A DNA stretch of 64,000 nt from Pseudomonas sp. DG56-2 (GCF_004803755.1 NZ_CP032311.1:3674501-3738500); one strand, 5' to 3'. Counted from the stretch's first letter, positions 26,897-36,991 are shown. A program made the numbers and translations. Notes: generated by a model from the sequence alone, not told the origin.

Positions 26897-27304
26897 ATGG
26901 GTGACACCGTGATCATCGAAGACGACAGCTTCGCGCTGGGCATGCCCACGCCTGTTCAAATGTTGCGCCAGCATGCGCGCCTGGTCGAAGCCGAGTGCGA
27001 GCAGTTGCGGCATGAGCTCGACCGGGCCCGGGACAACATCGAGAAGCTGGTGGCCATCCACCAGGCGCAGGCAGCCGAGATCACCAAGCTGAACGTCAGG
27101 ATCGAGCGCATGACCTGGGAACTGTCCGATGCCCTGGTGGAAAACACCGAGCTGAAGAATCGACATATTGGGGGCTGCCCTGCCACCTGGGGCGCAATGC
27201 CGTCGAAGGGTTATGCTCAGTGCAGCGTGCGTGCAGGCCCGCCAAGCGACCGCAGCTGTAGGTCAAACCTTAGGTCAGCTGGGGGTAGCTTGGATGCGGA
27301 ATGA
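26897..27304 (+). pseudogene. Coiled-coil protein, probably 3'-truncated
   Basis: The first 90 residues are coherent: an acidic VIIEDDSFALGMPTPVQMLRQ start, then a heptad-like coiled coil (residues about 26-88). After ENTELKNR the sequence loses protein character (Cys/Pro/Ser-rich, low-complexity), as if joined to unrelated DNA near 27165. It is GC-rich unlike its neighbours. The original function is not recognised. Confidence 0.4.
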
Positions 27305-27542
27305 CTTGAATATTAGCAACCAGCAGAATGCCCGTGTTGCCACCATCCACCCCGGCGTTGCTCCAGCCAACGGCGTAAGCCTCGTGAATGAACCAATCCC
27401 TCACTCTCTGGCTGAAATTAACAGCCTTCGGATTGTCGGAATCTTGGTTATACAGATTTAAAACTCGTTCGGCAGGAACGAACATCGTAGGATTACCGAT
27501 GGTCACACTTTGCGGCGTAGGGAAATCGAAGGGTCTACCCAT
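27270..27542 (-). CDS. Small hypothetical protein (90 aa)
   Basis: The start at 27542 has GAGGACC eight bases upstream. The product begins MGRPFDFPTPQSV and contains RVRDWFIHEAYAVGW and GGNTGILLVANIQV. No signal peptide or membrane segment is present, and no family is recognised. It overlaps the end of the opposite coiled-coil frame, which supports that frame being decayed. Confidence 0.55.
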   Translation of the reverse strand: MGRPFDFPTPQSVTIGNPTMFVPAERVLNLYNQDSDNPKAVNFSQRVRDWFIHEAYAVGWSNAGVDGGNTGILLVANIQVIPHPSYPQLT

Positions 27543-27866
27543 TTTCAGGTCCTCATGTGCTGGAGATCTATTGAGCTCAGGCCGGTCACAGGGAGGGACT
27601 TGTGCAGCCTGAGCGTGACGACACACTTGCCTCCAGCTACCACTCATCCTCCCTATTTGCCATTGCCGTGCCAGCATAGGATCACGAAGAATGACTCGCG
27701 CGCTCCATTCTGCCAAAGTCTAATTTACTAACATGATCGCATCATGCTCGCCCTCCCATTGCTGACCAGCTATTCGGGCTCGGTCATACGCTTTCGCCAG
27801 CTCTCCTGCTCGCTCATCAGCCCGTGTGAGCAGGAAAAGCTGAATCGGTAGATGGACGGTCGCCTA

Positions 27867-28460
27867 TCAGGCACCCGTGAAAGCCTCGAGCGCCGAGCTA
27901 CATCCTTCATAGAACTGCCAAAAAGAAGCAAGCACCAGCAAGACCGCGAGCCATCGCAGCCACTCCCCTATCTTTTGGCTGTGAGGACCAAACTCATCGC
28001 CGAAAGCTGCTTGGCAAACATATGCCACCGCAGCACCAAGACCGGTAAGCATTACTCCCCATACAAAGTGTTCAAGTGACGAGGCCAAAAGCGCCCTTAT
28101 CGATGCGCCTGTGAAGCGTGACCACGCCGCCCCTAGGAAGGCCAAGAACGCGACTGCTGCGCCTCCGTTAATAAGCAGCGCACTCTTAATTGCCAAGTGG
28201 GAGGTTTCGATAGTGGCCCTCAGCATTTCCAGCTGACTTTCATGGTTGCGCTGATTCTCATTCTGCCAATCTGCCAAATGAGATTTGAATTGCTCAAAAC
28301 GCGCCTCAACGTGTTTAACATCTTCGGGAGTCTTGCGTGACTCCTCTTCGACTATGTCTACCAACTTGGAAAGACTATCTAGCGATACGTCTGATAAACC
28401 CTTGCCTTTTGCTGAGTCAATCTCTCTGCGAAAAATCGATATCACTTCCGATGTATGCAT
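27867..28460 (-). CDS. Membrane protein with N-terminal coiled coil
   Basis: The 197-aa protein has an N-terminal cytosolic half rich in charged helices (residues about 1-90), then three hydrophobic segments (about 92-112, 131-153 and 165-183). The architecture resembles small island membrane proteins that pair with sensors, but no partner is adjacent. A weak AGG lies upstream. Function is unknown. Confidence 0.6.
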   Translation of the reverse strand: MHTSEVISIFRREIDSAKGKGLSDVSLDSLSKLVDIVEEESRKTPEDVKHVEARFEQFKSHLADWQNENQRNHESQLEMLRATIETSHLAIKSALLINGGAAVAFLAFLGAAWSRFTGASIRALLASSLEHFVWGVMLTGLGAAVAYVCQAAFGDEFGPHSQKIGEWLRWLAVLLVLASFWQFYEGCSSALEAFTGA

Positions 28461-28644
28461 CAGGTTTTTACTCCCAAAATCCTATCGAGAGTGTGTCTCG
28501 GTCCGAGAGCAGAGGCAAGGCTGCCCGCGGCTCTACGGAAATTTAAACAATCAAGGTGGCGACCAGCTGCCACCAGTAAACTGAATCGCCCCTGGTTTCG
28601 TAGACACCTCCAAGCCTCATAATGAGGCCCAGATAGGAGGTGCC

Positions 28645-28923
28645 ATGAGTCGTCAGCGTTACCCCGAAGAATTCAAGATCGAAGCGGTCAAGCAAGTTAC
28701 CGAAAAAGGCAAACCTGTCGCCGAGGTCGCCCAGCGCCTGGACATGTCCGTGCACAGCCTTTACGCCTGGATCAAGGTCTACAGCAAGCCCCAAGAGCAG
28801 CGTCAGCAAGACAATGATCAGCAGGCTGAACTGCGCAAGCTGCGCGCTGAACTCAAGCGGGTGACAGAAGAGCGAGACATATTAAAGAAGGCCGCCGCGT
28901 ACTTTGCCAAGGAGTGCGGCTGA
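28645..28923 (+). CDS. IS3-family transposase OrfA
   Basis: The 92-aa HTH_Tnp_1 protein is intact: RYPEEFKIEAVKQV, the HTH LDMSVHSLYAWIK, then a leucine-zipper tail ending ERDILKKAAAYFAKECG. AGGAGGTGCC precedes the ATG. It ends in a 10-base overlap with orfB, near a TTAAAGAAGG tract that may allow frameshifting. Confidence 0.92.
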   Translation: MSRQRYPEEFKIEAVKQVTEKGKPVAEVAQRLDMSVHSLYAWIKVYSKPQEQRQQDNDQQAELRKLRAELKRVTEERDILKKAAAYFAKECG

Positions 28924-29795
28924 AGTACGCCTTCATCAACAAGCACTCGACGGATTACCCAGTGCGTCGCCTTTGCCAAACCCTCAAGGTGCATCCCAGC
29001 GGCTACTACGCTTGGCTGGCCGAGCCTCAATCTGCCCGAGCCAAAGAAGATCAGCGCCTGCTTGGCTTGATCAAGCAGGCCTGGTTAGAAAGCGGCGGCG
29101 TGTATGGCTATCGCAAGATTCACGATGACCTGCGAGAGCTAGGAGAGATCTGTAGGCGAAATCGAGTCGGTCGCTTGATGCAGGCAGAGGGGCTGCGTTC
29201 GCAAACGGGCTATCGCCGTCGTACTGGGTTTTATGGCGGAAAACCAACAGCGGCATCACCCAACCATCTGGCCAGGCAGTTCAAGGTCAGTGAGCCGAAT
29301 AAGGTCTGGGTGACCGATATCACCTACATCCGCACCTATGAAGGGTGGCTGTATCTGGCGGTAGTGCTGGATCTGTTCTCTCGCCAAGTCATTGGTTGGT
29401 CAATGAAGCCCAGGATGAGCAGCGACCTAGCCATCGACGCCATGCTGATGGCCGTGTGGCGACGCAAGCCACAGCAGCAAGTGATGATTCACTCAGACCA
29501 AGGCAGTCAGTTCAGTAGCTCAGATTGGCAAAGCTTCCTGAAAGCCAACAATGTGATCAGTAGCATGAGCCGAAGGGGAAACTGCCACGACAATGCCGTA
29601 GCCGAGAGCTTTTTCCAGCTTTTGAAGCGGGAGCGAATCCGACGAAAGATCTACGCAACGCGTGACGAAGCCCGAAGTGATATTTTCGATTACATCGAGA
29701 TGTTCTATAACCCCAAGCGTCGACACAGCAGTGCTATGCAGCTGTCGCCAGTAGAGTATGAGAAACGCTATTTTCTGAGCTTGGAGAGTGTCTAG
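28914..29795 (+). CDS. IS3-family transposase OrfB
   Basis: The 293-aa DDE transposase has D in WVTDITYIRT, D in IHSDQGSQFSSSDW and E in DNAVAESFFQLLKRE. The HTH_21-like GGVYGYRKIHDDLRE lies near residue 61. It starts at GTG 28914, overlapping orfA. Both frames look intact, so this element may still move. Confidence 0.92.
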   Translation: MRLKYAFINKHSTDYPVRRLCQTLKVHPSGYYAWLAEPQSARAKEDQRLLGLIKQAWLESGGVYGYRKIHDDLRELGEICRRNRVGRLMQAEGLRSQTGYRRRTGFYGGKPTAASPNHLARQFKVSEPNKVWVTDITYIRTYEGWLYLAVVLDLFSRQVIGWSMKPRMSSDLAIDAMLMAVWRRKPQQQVMIHSDQGSQFSSSDWQSFLKANNVISSMSRRGNCHDNAVAESFFQLLKRERIRRKIYATRDEARSDIFDYIEMFYNPKRRHSSAMQLSPVEYEKRYFLSLESV

Positions 29796-29813
29796 GAAAC
29801 CAGGGGCGATTCA

Positions 29814-30243
29814 AAGGGACGACATCGAGGGTGGCTATCTGGTTGTGCAGCAGAACAAGACACACAAGAAGCTGCGCATCATGCTCTCGGTGGACGGTGT
29901 AGATAACAGCCTTGGCAAGCTGATCAAGCAGATGGCCGCACGGAACCAGGAGCACAGCTCCAGCTACTTGATTGTCAGTGAGCGAGGTAAGCGCATGTCT
30001 GCGCCGATGCTACGGAATCGCTGGGACGAAGCTCGGGCACTGGCCAGATCGAAAGCCTTGGAGGAAGGAGACAGCCTCCTGGCGTCTCGGATCACGCAGT
30101 TCCAGTTCCGCGATATTCGTCCGAAGGCAGCATCCGAAATCAAGGATATTGAGGACGCAAGCCTGCTATTGGGGCACACCAAAGGCGACATCACCGAACG
30201 GGTTTATCGCCGAGTAGGGGCCATCGCAAAACCGTCTAAATAA
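29814..30243 (+). pseudogene. Tyrosine integrase C-terminal remnant 3
   Basis: From the IS edge the frame reads RDDIEGGYLVVQQNKTHKKLRIML through FQFRDIRPKAASEI, LLLGHTKGDITERVYRRVGAIAKPSK and a normal stop. The HxxR-type Arg box and catalytic Tyr are present, but the N-terminus and first catalytic Arg are lost. It ends 120 bp before the third tRNA-derived site, the usual int-att arrangement. Confidence 0.85.
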
Positions 30244-30334
30244 GGAAAGTTTCGGAACTCATTCCGAAAAGTATCGGAACCCTTAGGTTTTCGCCCCGAC
30301 CGGGCAGGGATTTTTCTATGCTCCAAAAACGCAA

Positions 30335-30358
30335 AAAGCCCTGAATAATCAGGGCTTT
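30335..30358 (-). terminator. tRNA-associated intrinsic terminator, copy 3
   Basis: It has the same stem AAAGCCCTGA / TCAGGGCTTT as copies 1 and 2, directly next to the third tRNA-derived fragment. Confidence 0.85.
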
Positions 30359-30363
30359 GAATT

Positions 30364-30390
30364 TGGCGGAAGCGTAGAGATTCGAACCCT
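30364..30390 (-). repeat. tRNA-Ser 3' end, att-like copy 3 (short)
   Basis: On the minus strand only GGGTTCGAATCTCTACG and CTTCCGCCA remain: the T-loop TTCGAAT and acceptor 3' strand. Upstream of this the sequence departs from the other copies, so the shared core of about 25 bp probably marks the recombination site. Confidence 0.78.
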
Positions 30391-31017
30391 TATCCAAGGT
30401 ACCACCTCTATCTACGAATTGTATGCCTGAGGAATCCTTGCACGCCAAACCCGTCAACGCCAGCAATTACGGGCTTCCCAGCAAGCACTCATTTCTAGAT
30501 CAAGTGTGCATCCAACTGCATACCTGAACATCTACCCTGCGCGAAAGAGCTAACGTGGGTCTGGGTTTGCCAGGTAAGTCGCAAGCGGGCTATGCAAAGC
30601 AACGCCCCAAGCCCGACGTCCAGATGAGAGGTCACAATTCATGAAGACGGCTACCCTTTAAAAGTCGATTTTGGCAAATACAGTTTGCGTCAAAGACGCA
30701 CAGGTCTCTTCAGCCATATAGCTACAAGATTGTCCCCAGGTTGGGATTCTTCAGACGCGGCACTGCATTCTCAGCGGTCATAACATGCACAAGGCAAAGC
30801 CCCTACTTAATACAGCATGCGTAATAAGTCCTGATCCGCACATATAAACAGCCAGTGAAGCCGAGTGAATTCTGGATCTAGTTCCTCGCAAGACGACAAA
30901 CACTTTATACGCGACGCGCATTAGGTTTCTCAGCAAGCTCAATTCCATTCCGGAGGGTTGCAAGATCAAAATCAGTGTGGAAAGATAGATTATTGTGTTT
31001 CCTCTTAGGAGATACGT
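30391..31017. other. Intergenic region at the left edge of the GMT island
   Basis: No gene is supported. Composition changes from mixed to AT-rich toward the recombinase gene. It should contain the gmtYZX promoter and the left boundary of the island, but no terminal repeat could be fixed by eye. TTAGGAG lies eight bases before the next ATG. Confidence 0.45.
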
Positions 31018-32472
31018 ATGATCCATCCCAATCGCACCATCAAACGCATAAAATCTCCCCATGTAGATCTCCTTACAACAGTCCGAGACGGGCGGAAGAC
31101 CTATAGACTTCTTTCGAACGACCTCCTCCAGAATCAATTTTTTGATAATTGGGCTCTTCAACTCAGCAGGACTTTAAAATTTAGAACCGTAAGAACATAC
31201 TGCTATGCGATAAAAACATTCTTAAACTACATATCACAAGTATCGCTGCAAGATGGAGGTTTGACCACAACCTTGCTAAGCGACGCCGTAGACAAGTACG
31301 AAAGTTTTTTGGTCTTCGGAACAGCAAGCGGAAGTTCGACTGCGCGCAAAGCGGCACAGGTATTGGGTAACAGGAACCTCTCGGGCTCATCGATTATAAC
31401 TCACTTTGCCGCCGTTAACAGATTCATTGATTCAAGCGAGTTACTACGCTTAGGCCTGCTTGAGTTGGAAGCAAATGGTGCGATCACCTCTCTTTCACTT
31501 TCAGGTTTTTCGCTGCATAAAAGCGTATCGATCAAAACGCCCGGAAAGGTGCGTGTGGCGCTGAAAACGAATAGCTGGTTAGGCGGGTGCTTAGCTGGCG
31601 GGGCCAAAAGAATAAAGCGAGCCGGCCTGACACCGAAGTCCAAACCTTCATCTATAGCCTTTACGGATGAATTTGGTGGCGACGAGCTAATATTCCCGAT
31701 TGACCGATGCATTGAGCTTATTGAGAAGGCCCCAACGCTTCGCGACAAATTGCTCTGGTGCCTGCTAGCTGCGACTGGATGTCGTATATCCGAAGCACTG
31801 ACGATTTTATCCAAAGACATTGTCATCAACACTGCAGCGCATGAACAAAGCAAAGTATTGATCGTAAACCCTCAAACTAGGCATAACGAGCTAATTAAAT
31901 ACATACCGGAAGAGATCATTCACCAACTGCCCCACAAGGGCCGTACTCATAATGACACCTTCATGATCGAGCCGTTCGCCTCGATGTTCTGGATCACCTT
32001 GGCCGAATACAAAAGAGCCGAAAAAGATAAAGACAAGAAGCGAGCATTCCCTGCTAGACACGAATTTCTTTTCAGGAACATCAAGAACGGCGACCCAATT
32101 CCACTCTCCTACCAAACAGTTTATGAAAAATTCAAAAAAGCTTCATTCGACGTCACTGGAACTACGTACGGATTTCACAGCCTACGCCACATGTATGGTT
32201 TTTACCTCGCAAACCATTGTGTAAATCCAAATCCACGGAGCAACCGCCGTTACGGATTAGACTTGCACCTTGTTCAGAAATACATGGGACATCAAAGCAT
32301 TGAGACTACCAAAAGATATGCCAGGCAGGATGCGCAGATGCTGTACGCCACAGTGGCAGCTGTAAACCTCTCAAGATTGGGTGGTGGCCCAAGATCGGTC
32401 ATGGAGGCGCGTATCGCCTACCTTAAAAACGAAATAGCTAACCTAGAAAGCCAAGTGCAGAGGGCCGCATGA
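31018..32472 (+). CDS. gmtY: Tyrosine recombinase, GmtY-like
   Basis: The 484-aa protein has all catalytic residues of a tyrosine recombinase: Arg256 in ATGCRISEAL, His387-x-x-Arg390 in FHSLRHMYG, His425 in MGHQS and Tyr434 in TTKRYARQ. The N-terminal SAM-like region is around residues 40-140. It overlaps the following large gene by ATGA and starts a three-gene run (recombinase, very large protein, small protein) that matches the gamma-mobile-trio GmtY-GmtZ-GmtX arrangement. The GMT assignment rests on gene order, sizes and motifs. Tn554-type TnpABC is a more distant parallel. Confidence 0.8.
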   Translation: MIHPNRTIKRIKSPHVDLLTTVRDGRKTYRLLSNDLLQNQFFDNWALQLSRTLKFRTVRTYCYAIKTFLNYISQVSLQDGGLTTTLLSDAVDKYESFLVFGTASGSSTARKAAQVLGNRNLSGSSIITHFAAVNRFIDSSELLRLGLLELEANGAITSLSLSGFSLHKSVSIKTPGKVRVALKTNSWLGGCLAGGAKRIKRAGLTPKSKPSSIAFTDEFGGDELIFPIDRCIELIEKAPTLRDKLLWCLLAATGCRISEALTILSKDIVINTAAHEQSKVLIVNPQTRHNELIKYIPEEIIHQLPHKGRTHNDTFMIEPFASMFWITLAEYKRAEKDKDKKRAFPARHEFLFRNIKNGDPIPLSYQTVYEKFKKASFDVTGTTYGFHSLRHMYGFYLANHCVNPNPRSNRRYGLDLHLVQKYMGHQSIETTKRYARQDAQMLYATVAAVNLSRLGGGPRSVMEARIAYLKNEIANLESQVQRAA

Positions 32473-35400
32473 TAAACCTATCCCCTACAGAAGCTATCTG
32501 GCTAATCCCTGACGAACAAATAGGCCGGGTTTTCGATAGTGCTGCTGCGAAAGTTAGAAAAGCTTATAGAGGTAAATATCACACCCCTGCCCGAGGCAAC
32601 CAACTAGGTAGGTTGATAAAGGGAATCGAGGGTCTTGGGCCATCCCCATTCAAGTCTTGGAACAAAACGGAAATCGAAGACCTGTTAGCTTGTTGCTTCT
32701 ACGGAAGCCAAAACACCAAAAAAATACCAGCATTTGCTGGATTCACAACCTCTAGCATGGCGGCCACACCGACATTCATAAAACTGGCATTTATTGAACT
32801 TTGGAATCAAAGAAAGATCATACTCCCCCAAAAATTCACACTTCCAATATCCATAGACGACATCACAGACACAATAACCTTAGAAGGCGGATGCGACAGT
32901 CTTATACTAGTACGCAGCATCAATCCAATATCCTCAATAAAGTACGATGGCTCTATGAATATCAAAGAACGAGGGCTTCGCGCAGTTTGTTGGTATAGAA
33001 TGATTTTGGCCTCAACCATTTACACTCCAAACGACCTTACAGAACAAGATATAAGCGTTATTCTTGCCAACAGCGTCGGTAAAAAGTCAAAGCTGCTACG
33101 GTATTATGCCAACGACTTCTTAGCAACCCTTTCAGAGAAGTCTTCGAGTCGACAAAAACTAAATGCTTACCTTGAATTAGAGGCGACAAAAAAACGCGAC
33201 AAGGAAGCTTCAGCTAAACCGGGATGGAAGGCAGCCGCAAAATCTAAAGTCAGTGACACATGTGCAGAATTGTCTCTGCGTTACCTGACCGCCAAAACGC
33301 CAACAACAGATGTTCTTTCTGACATCTACAGTAATGCGATCTTGCTGCGTAAGGGATTTTCAATCAGGGACTTCAAAAACCTTCCTGGCGGGTATACACA
33401 AGCACCCGAAAAAGTGATCGCCTTCTGCATGCTACTGGATACAACTTACAGAGCATTTATCCGCTCCAAGCGCCTACAGAGAGAAAAGGACGCGATGGTA
33501 TCCTTAAACTTTATTCTCTGTTATTGCGCACTTTATCTATATAGATTCCACATTGACAGAGACGGGCACCTTGAAAATTACCCCGCAACGCTCAATGATT
33601 TCTCTTGTGCAGTTCACATTACCGCCGACGAACTTTTACTCGAAGGAATTGCAACCTTCAACGCTAAACAACCTCAAACGCTGCTTAGGTTTGTAAGAGC
33701 AATCTCAGAGAAATGCTTATGGGGAAACAACACACTTTATAATCGTATTCTTTGCATTGACAGATTTATTCAGTTCATAGTTGACAATTCTCACGTACTG
33801 CCTGACGCCGACCAAGTCAGAAACTCTTTTTCTCCAGCTTGCTATCCCAGGCTACAGAGAAGCTACGGAACAGTAAAAAAACCAGTGCCCCGAGCATATT
33901 TCGCAACATTCTTAAACATGCTTTATTCACTTGAATACCTGATAATGCATTTAAATGACATGGCGAGCGGCAGCATACCGGGAGTAATATCTGATTGTTT
34001 AGTCCATCCTACAATTAATGAGCTGAATCACCATCCAAATTGGGCTGGCCTATGGGGCAATCGGTCACTTGGATGTGACAGTGTAAATTTGGCTGCGCTA
34101 AACTATTGCCCAATTTTCTACCATGACAAAAAAATCAAAAAATTTGAATACATTCCTCGATTTTACCGTCTCAGCGACATGGAAATTGGAGGAAAAATCG
34201 AACGAAGGATTATCACGAACGACATACGACTGACAATGCTAATGTGCGAAACTGGTATACGCCAACAACATTTGATTTGGTTGAACAAAGAGAAGTACGA
34301 CCACTATCTCGATTTTAGCAGTCGAAGAATGCTCGCCCCATTACTGGTCAGTAGTGACAAAGCGCATGGCGAGTGGAGCGCGATCGTCTCTAGGCACGTA
34401 ATCGATCTGCTGGATCGACAGCGTGAGTGGTACGATAAATGTAGTAGCCCAGACTATCGCGAGGACTTATGGTATGGAATGAAGGTCGAATCTAAATTTG
34501 ATCGTTTCAAACCTTTATTTCGACTACCCATCCATCAAAACCTTTGGGCCAATTACACAAGCTTCCCATTACTTCTTCTAACACTGCAGTATTTTATTCG
34601 CAACGACCTAGGAGACCAGCATCTTCCCGACTTAGTTTGGACTCAGTCGAAGCGAACCAAGAAGGAATTCATTTCAAGCTACCGGCTTGACAATCTCGCT
34701 CAAATCGGAAGCAAAACGCTAAAGAGTAATATTACCCCGCACGGATTAAGAGCTGGGTTTGTCTCAGAGGCTATCAAATTCCTCCCGCCATCTTTGGTTG
34801 GCCTGCATTTAACCGGTCAATCCGAAGAGCTTGTATATTATTACTCCCTCTTGGACGACGACCCTGCAATCAGCCATGAACAACTGCTCTGTAATGCGCT
34901 GCTCAACAGTGCCTCAAAAATTGAAGGCGGGGACGCTCCTGCTCTTGCCGATGCGATATTACTGCTTAATCAACGACTTAGTCATGCCATCCAGAAAGAC
35001 CCAGAGGAAGCTATTGCTAATCATCGCTTGATGAGCCTAATGGCAGTGAAAGACGGAAAGAATGGTATCGACATAATAAGAGCTAAAGAGTCGACATCTT
35101 TCGCATACAACTCCACCCATATCTGCCCGTTTAATAACCTATGCCCTAAAGAAGTCTTAGCTATGTTCAGCATGCCGAACGTTTGCTCGCTGTGTCCGTA
35201 TGCTATCAGAGGGGTGGGTCACTTGCCTGCGATAAGTGCTGAAAAAGATAAATACAAGGAGCTTATGGTGGGCGCTCTGCAGATGATATCTACCCTCTTA
35301 GAAAGAAAACCTGAAAAACGGAACCACGTTGATTTGGAACAGCTGGAGCAACAGCATGATCATTTTGCTAGGCAAGCTGTAGCGCTAGAAGCTATTGAAA

Positions 35401-35810
35401 TGCAGTTGGTAGAGATGGCCAACACCGGCAATGAAACTAAACTATTTCTTCGAAACCGGGATGAACTCATGGGGCATTATACCAAGCTAGCTATAAATGA
35501 CGAAGCAAAAATGCTCAAAAGACTGATAGATGTGCAGAGTTTTCCCGACTTGAGCAGTCCAGACCTTGACTGTCGCTTGGCCCACTTACGCGCCGTTTTA
35601 ATGATGCACGATGGAAGCATTCGAGATCATTTAGGAATCGCACCCAAGCGACCAGGCACATTAGGAATACAAGTCGCGGCCCAGATCAATAGTATGGTTA
35701 GGACAGGGGCCATAGAAATGTTTGACATATACAAAATTTGCGCGACCGAAGAAAAACAAAACCAGCTCCTCGAACAGCCTATCAGGGTAATTTCTCAATA
35801 CATAATCTGA
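32469..35810 (+). CDS. gmtZ: Large recombinase-like protein, GmtZ-like
   Basis: The 1,113-aa protein has a degenerate tyrosine-recombinase core: Arg near residue 596 in CETGIRQQHL, HGLR near 755 in TPHGLRAGFV, and tyrosines near 790 in ELVYYYSLLD. A Cys cluster near residues 885-910 (ICPFNNLC, then VCSLCP) could bind zinc, and the C-terminal part is helical. It is translationally coupled to the recombinase. Length, position and the split core fit GmtZ of GMT elements. It is AT-rich relative to the cargo downstream. Confidence 0.78.
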   Translation: MINLSPTEAIWLIPDEQIGRVFDSAAAKVRKAYRGKYHTPARGNQLGRLIKGIEGLGPSPFKSWNKTEIEDLLACCFYGSQNTKKIPAFAGFTTSSMAATPTFIKLAFIELWNQRKIILPQKFTLPISIDDITDTITLEGGCDSLILVRSINPISSIKYDGSMNIKERGLRAVCWYRMILASTIYTPNDLTEQDISVILANSVGKKSKLLRYYANDFLATLSEKSSSRQKLNAYLELEATKKRDKEASAKPGWKAAAKSKVSDTCAELSLRYLTAKTPTTDVLSDIYSNAILLRKGFSIRDFKNLPGGYTQAPEKVIAFCMLLDTTYRAFIRSKRLQREKDAMVSLNFILCYCALYLYRFHIDRDGHLENYPATLNDFSCAVHITADELLLEGIATFNAKQPQTLLRFVRAISEKCLWGNNTLYNRILCIDRFIQFIVDNSHVLPDADQVRNSFSPACYPRLQRSYGTVKKPVPRAYFATFLNMLYSLEYLIMHLNDMASGSIPGVISDCLVHPTINELNHHPNWAGLWGNRSLGCDSVNLAALNYCPIFYHDKKIKKFEYIPRFYRLSDMEIGGKIERRIITNDIRLTMLMCETGIRQQHLIWLNKEKYDHYLDFSSRRMLAPLLVSSDKAHGEWSAIVSRHVIDLLDRQREWYDKCSSPDYREDLWYGMKVESKFDRFKPLFRLPIHQNLWANYTSFPLLLLTLQYFIRNDLGDQHLPDLVWTQSKRTKKEFISSYRLDNLAQIGSKTLKSNITPHGLRAGFVSEAIKFLPPSLVGLHLTGQSEELVYYYSLLDDDPAISHEQLLCNALLNSASKIEGGDAPALADAILLLNQRLSHAIQKDPEEAIANHRLMSLMAVKDGKNGIDIIRAKESTSFAYNSTHICPFNNLCPKEVLAMFSMPNVCSLCPYAIRGVGHLPAISAEKDKYKELMVGALQMISTLLERKPEKRNHVDLEQLEQQHDHFARQAVALEAIEMQLVEMANTGNETKLFLRNRDELMGHYTKLAINDEAKMLKRLIDVQSFPDLSSPDLDCRLAHLRAVLMMHDGSIRDHLGIAPKRPGTLGIQVAAQINSMVRTGAIEMFDIYKICATEEKQNQLLEQPIRVISQYII

Positions 35811-35833
35811 CGCCAATTTTTGAGTACTCGAAT

Positions 35834-36505
35834 ATGAAGCGTATAGAAGACAGCAAACAACCCAAGAAACCATCTACCTTTGATCGCTATTTTACCCAAC
35901 GATCAGCATATACGGAAAAACTAATCCTTAAGGCGCTTGGCACTATAGACGCCTCACGCTATAGGCATTTTACGGAATACTGTAAAACCTTAAGCGCCAT
36001 CATCTCCGAGTTACGAGCGGTAAGCGCAAGCGACCCCGCCACACCATTCTTCAACAAAGAAGTTAGGGCATTTAGCTATGTGACTTTAATGAGAAATACC
36101 AATTATCGAAAGATCGTCCTAGCCAGATTCGAATCGGCACAAGAAATCAAGGCACTGGCTCCTGACGAAGATACTGATGACATGAAGCTACAAATTGCAA
36201 GTCTGATTGCGCAAACCAACCTGTTAAAATACAAAATAATCTCGATGGACTCAGGAAGAAACATAGACTCTCTCGATACAGATGCAGTTTATGCAGTCCT
36301 TGACAAAGCCAATACACGCATAGGACTACTTTTACGAGTATATGAAAAAACACGCGAAGCTTCTCGTGGGATATTTAAAATTATAAACGAACCCTCGCCA
36401 AACCATCCGACCATCGGGCTTTATTCTTATACCGGCTTAATTGCCACACAAGATGAAATCGACGAAATAAGCAGAGCAGCGAAGGAGCATCCATTGCGAC
36501 TGTAA
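35834..36505 (+). CDS. gmtX: Third protein of the mobile trio, GmtX-like
   Basis: The 223-aa, mainly helical basic protein starts at ATG 35834, 23 bp after the large gene; a longer frame from 35738 overlaps that gene and is rejected. It contains YFTQRSAYTEKLILKALG and VTLMRNTNYRKIVLARF, with a central coiled-coil-like stretch. The assignment to GmtX is by position and size, since its sequence has no catalytic motif. It is probably an accessory DNA-binding factor for integration. Confidence 0.65.
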   Translation: MKRIEDSKQPKKPSTFDRYFTQRSAYTEKLILKALGTIDASRYRHFTEYCKTLSAIISELRAVSASDPATPFFNKEVRAFSYVTLMRNTNYRKIVLARFESAQEIKALAPDEDTDDMKLQIASLIAQTNLLKYKIISMDSGRNIDSLDTDAVYAVLDKANTRIGLLLRVYEKTREASRGIFKIINEPSPNHPTIGLYSYTGLIATQDEIDEISRAAKEHPLRL

Positions 36506-36991
36506 ATGCCTACTACTTTCATCGCATGCTCATGCATGGATCGTAAGCGGATGGTCTGATCATCAGTTCTCGAAGACTCGCTGGCATGCTCTTACTAGCG
36601 CCCCATCGAATCATTCAGAGCAAAAAAATCACAGGCACGGGATCGGTTGACGCAAGTAGGGTTTTTTATCATCTCCGTGTGAGTGACACCACTCATCGGA
36701 AAAATTTGGCTGATTCTCGAAGGCGCCCATATGAGCGCTAACCGTTACAGTTCGCCCACTGCGCTCGCAACCTGTTGAAAAGAGACCGGCACAGTTGGAA
36801 AACCAACTAAATAATACATATATATTGACAAAAGTCATAGCTACTCGCGACAAGAAAACGAATAGTTCATTGGCCGGATCGCTTGCTTTTAATACAGCGA
36901 GTCCTAAAGTCTGAGAAGCACTATACTCCCCAAGCGGCCCCTTGGAATAGTTTAACCATGTACGCATTCTCCTCATTGCTTTCTTGACCCT
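36506..36991. other. Intergenic region, no firmly supported gene
   Basis: A 122-codon minus-strand frame (36629-36997) exists but has no clear ribosome site and overlaps the next gene head-on. Probably non-coding, holding the promoter of the 36992 gene. Confidence 0.35.

Larger units (their letters stand above)
28582..29813 (+). mobile_element. IS3-family insertion sequence (second, distinct element)
   Basis: It is bounded by the inverted repeats TGAATCGCCCCTGGTT (left) and its complement ending CGATTCA (right), about 1,232 bp, with orfA and orfB on the plus strand. It differs from the first IS3 element in ends and protein sequence. It interrupts a tyrosine integrase; the right flank is integrase, while the left is not recognisable. 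Confidence 0.88.
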
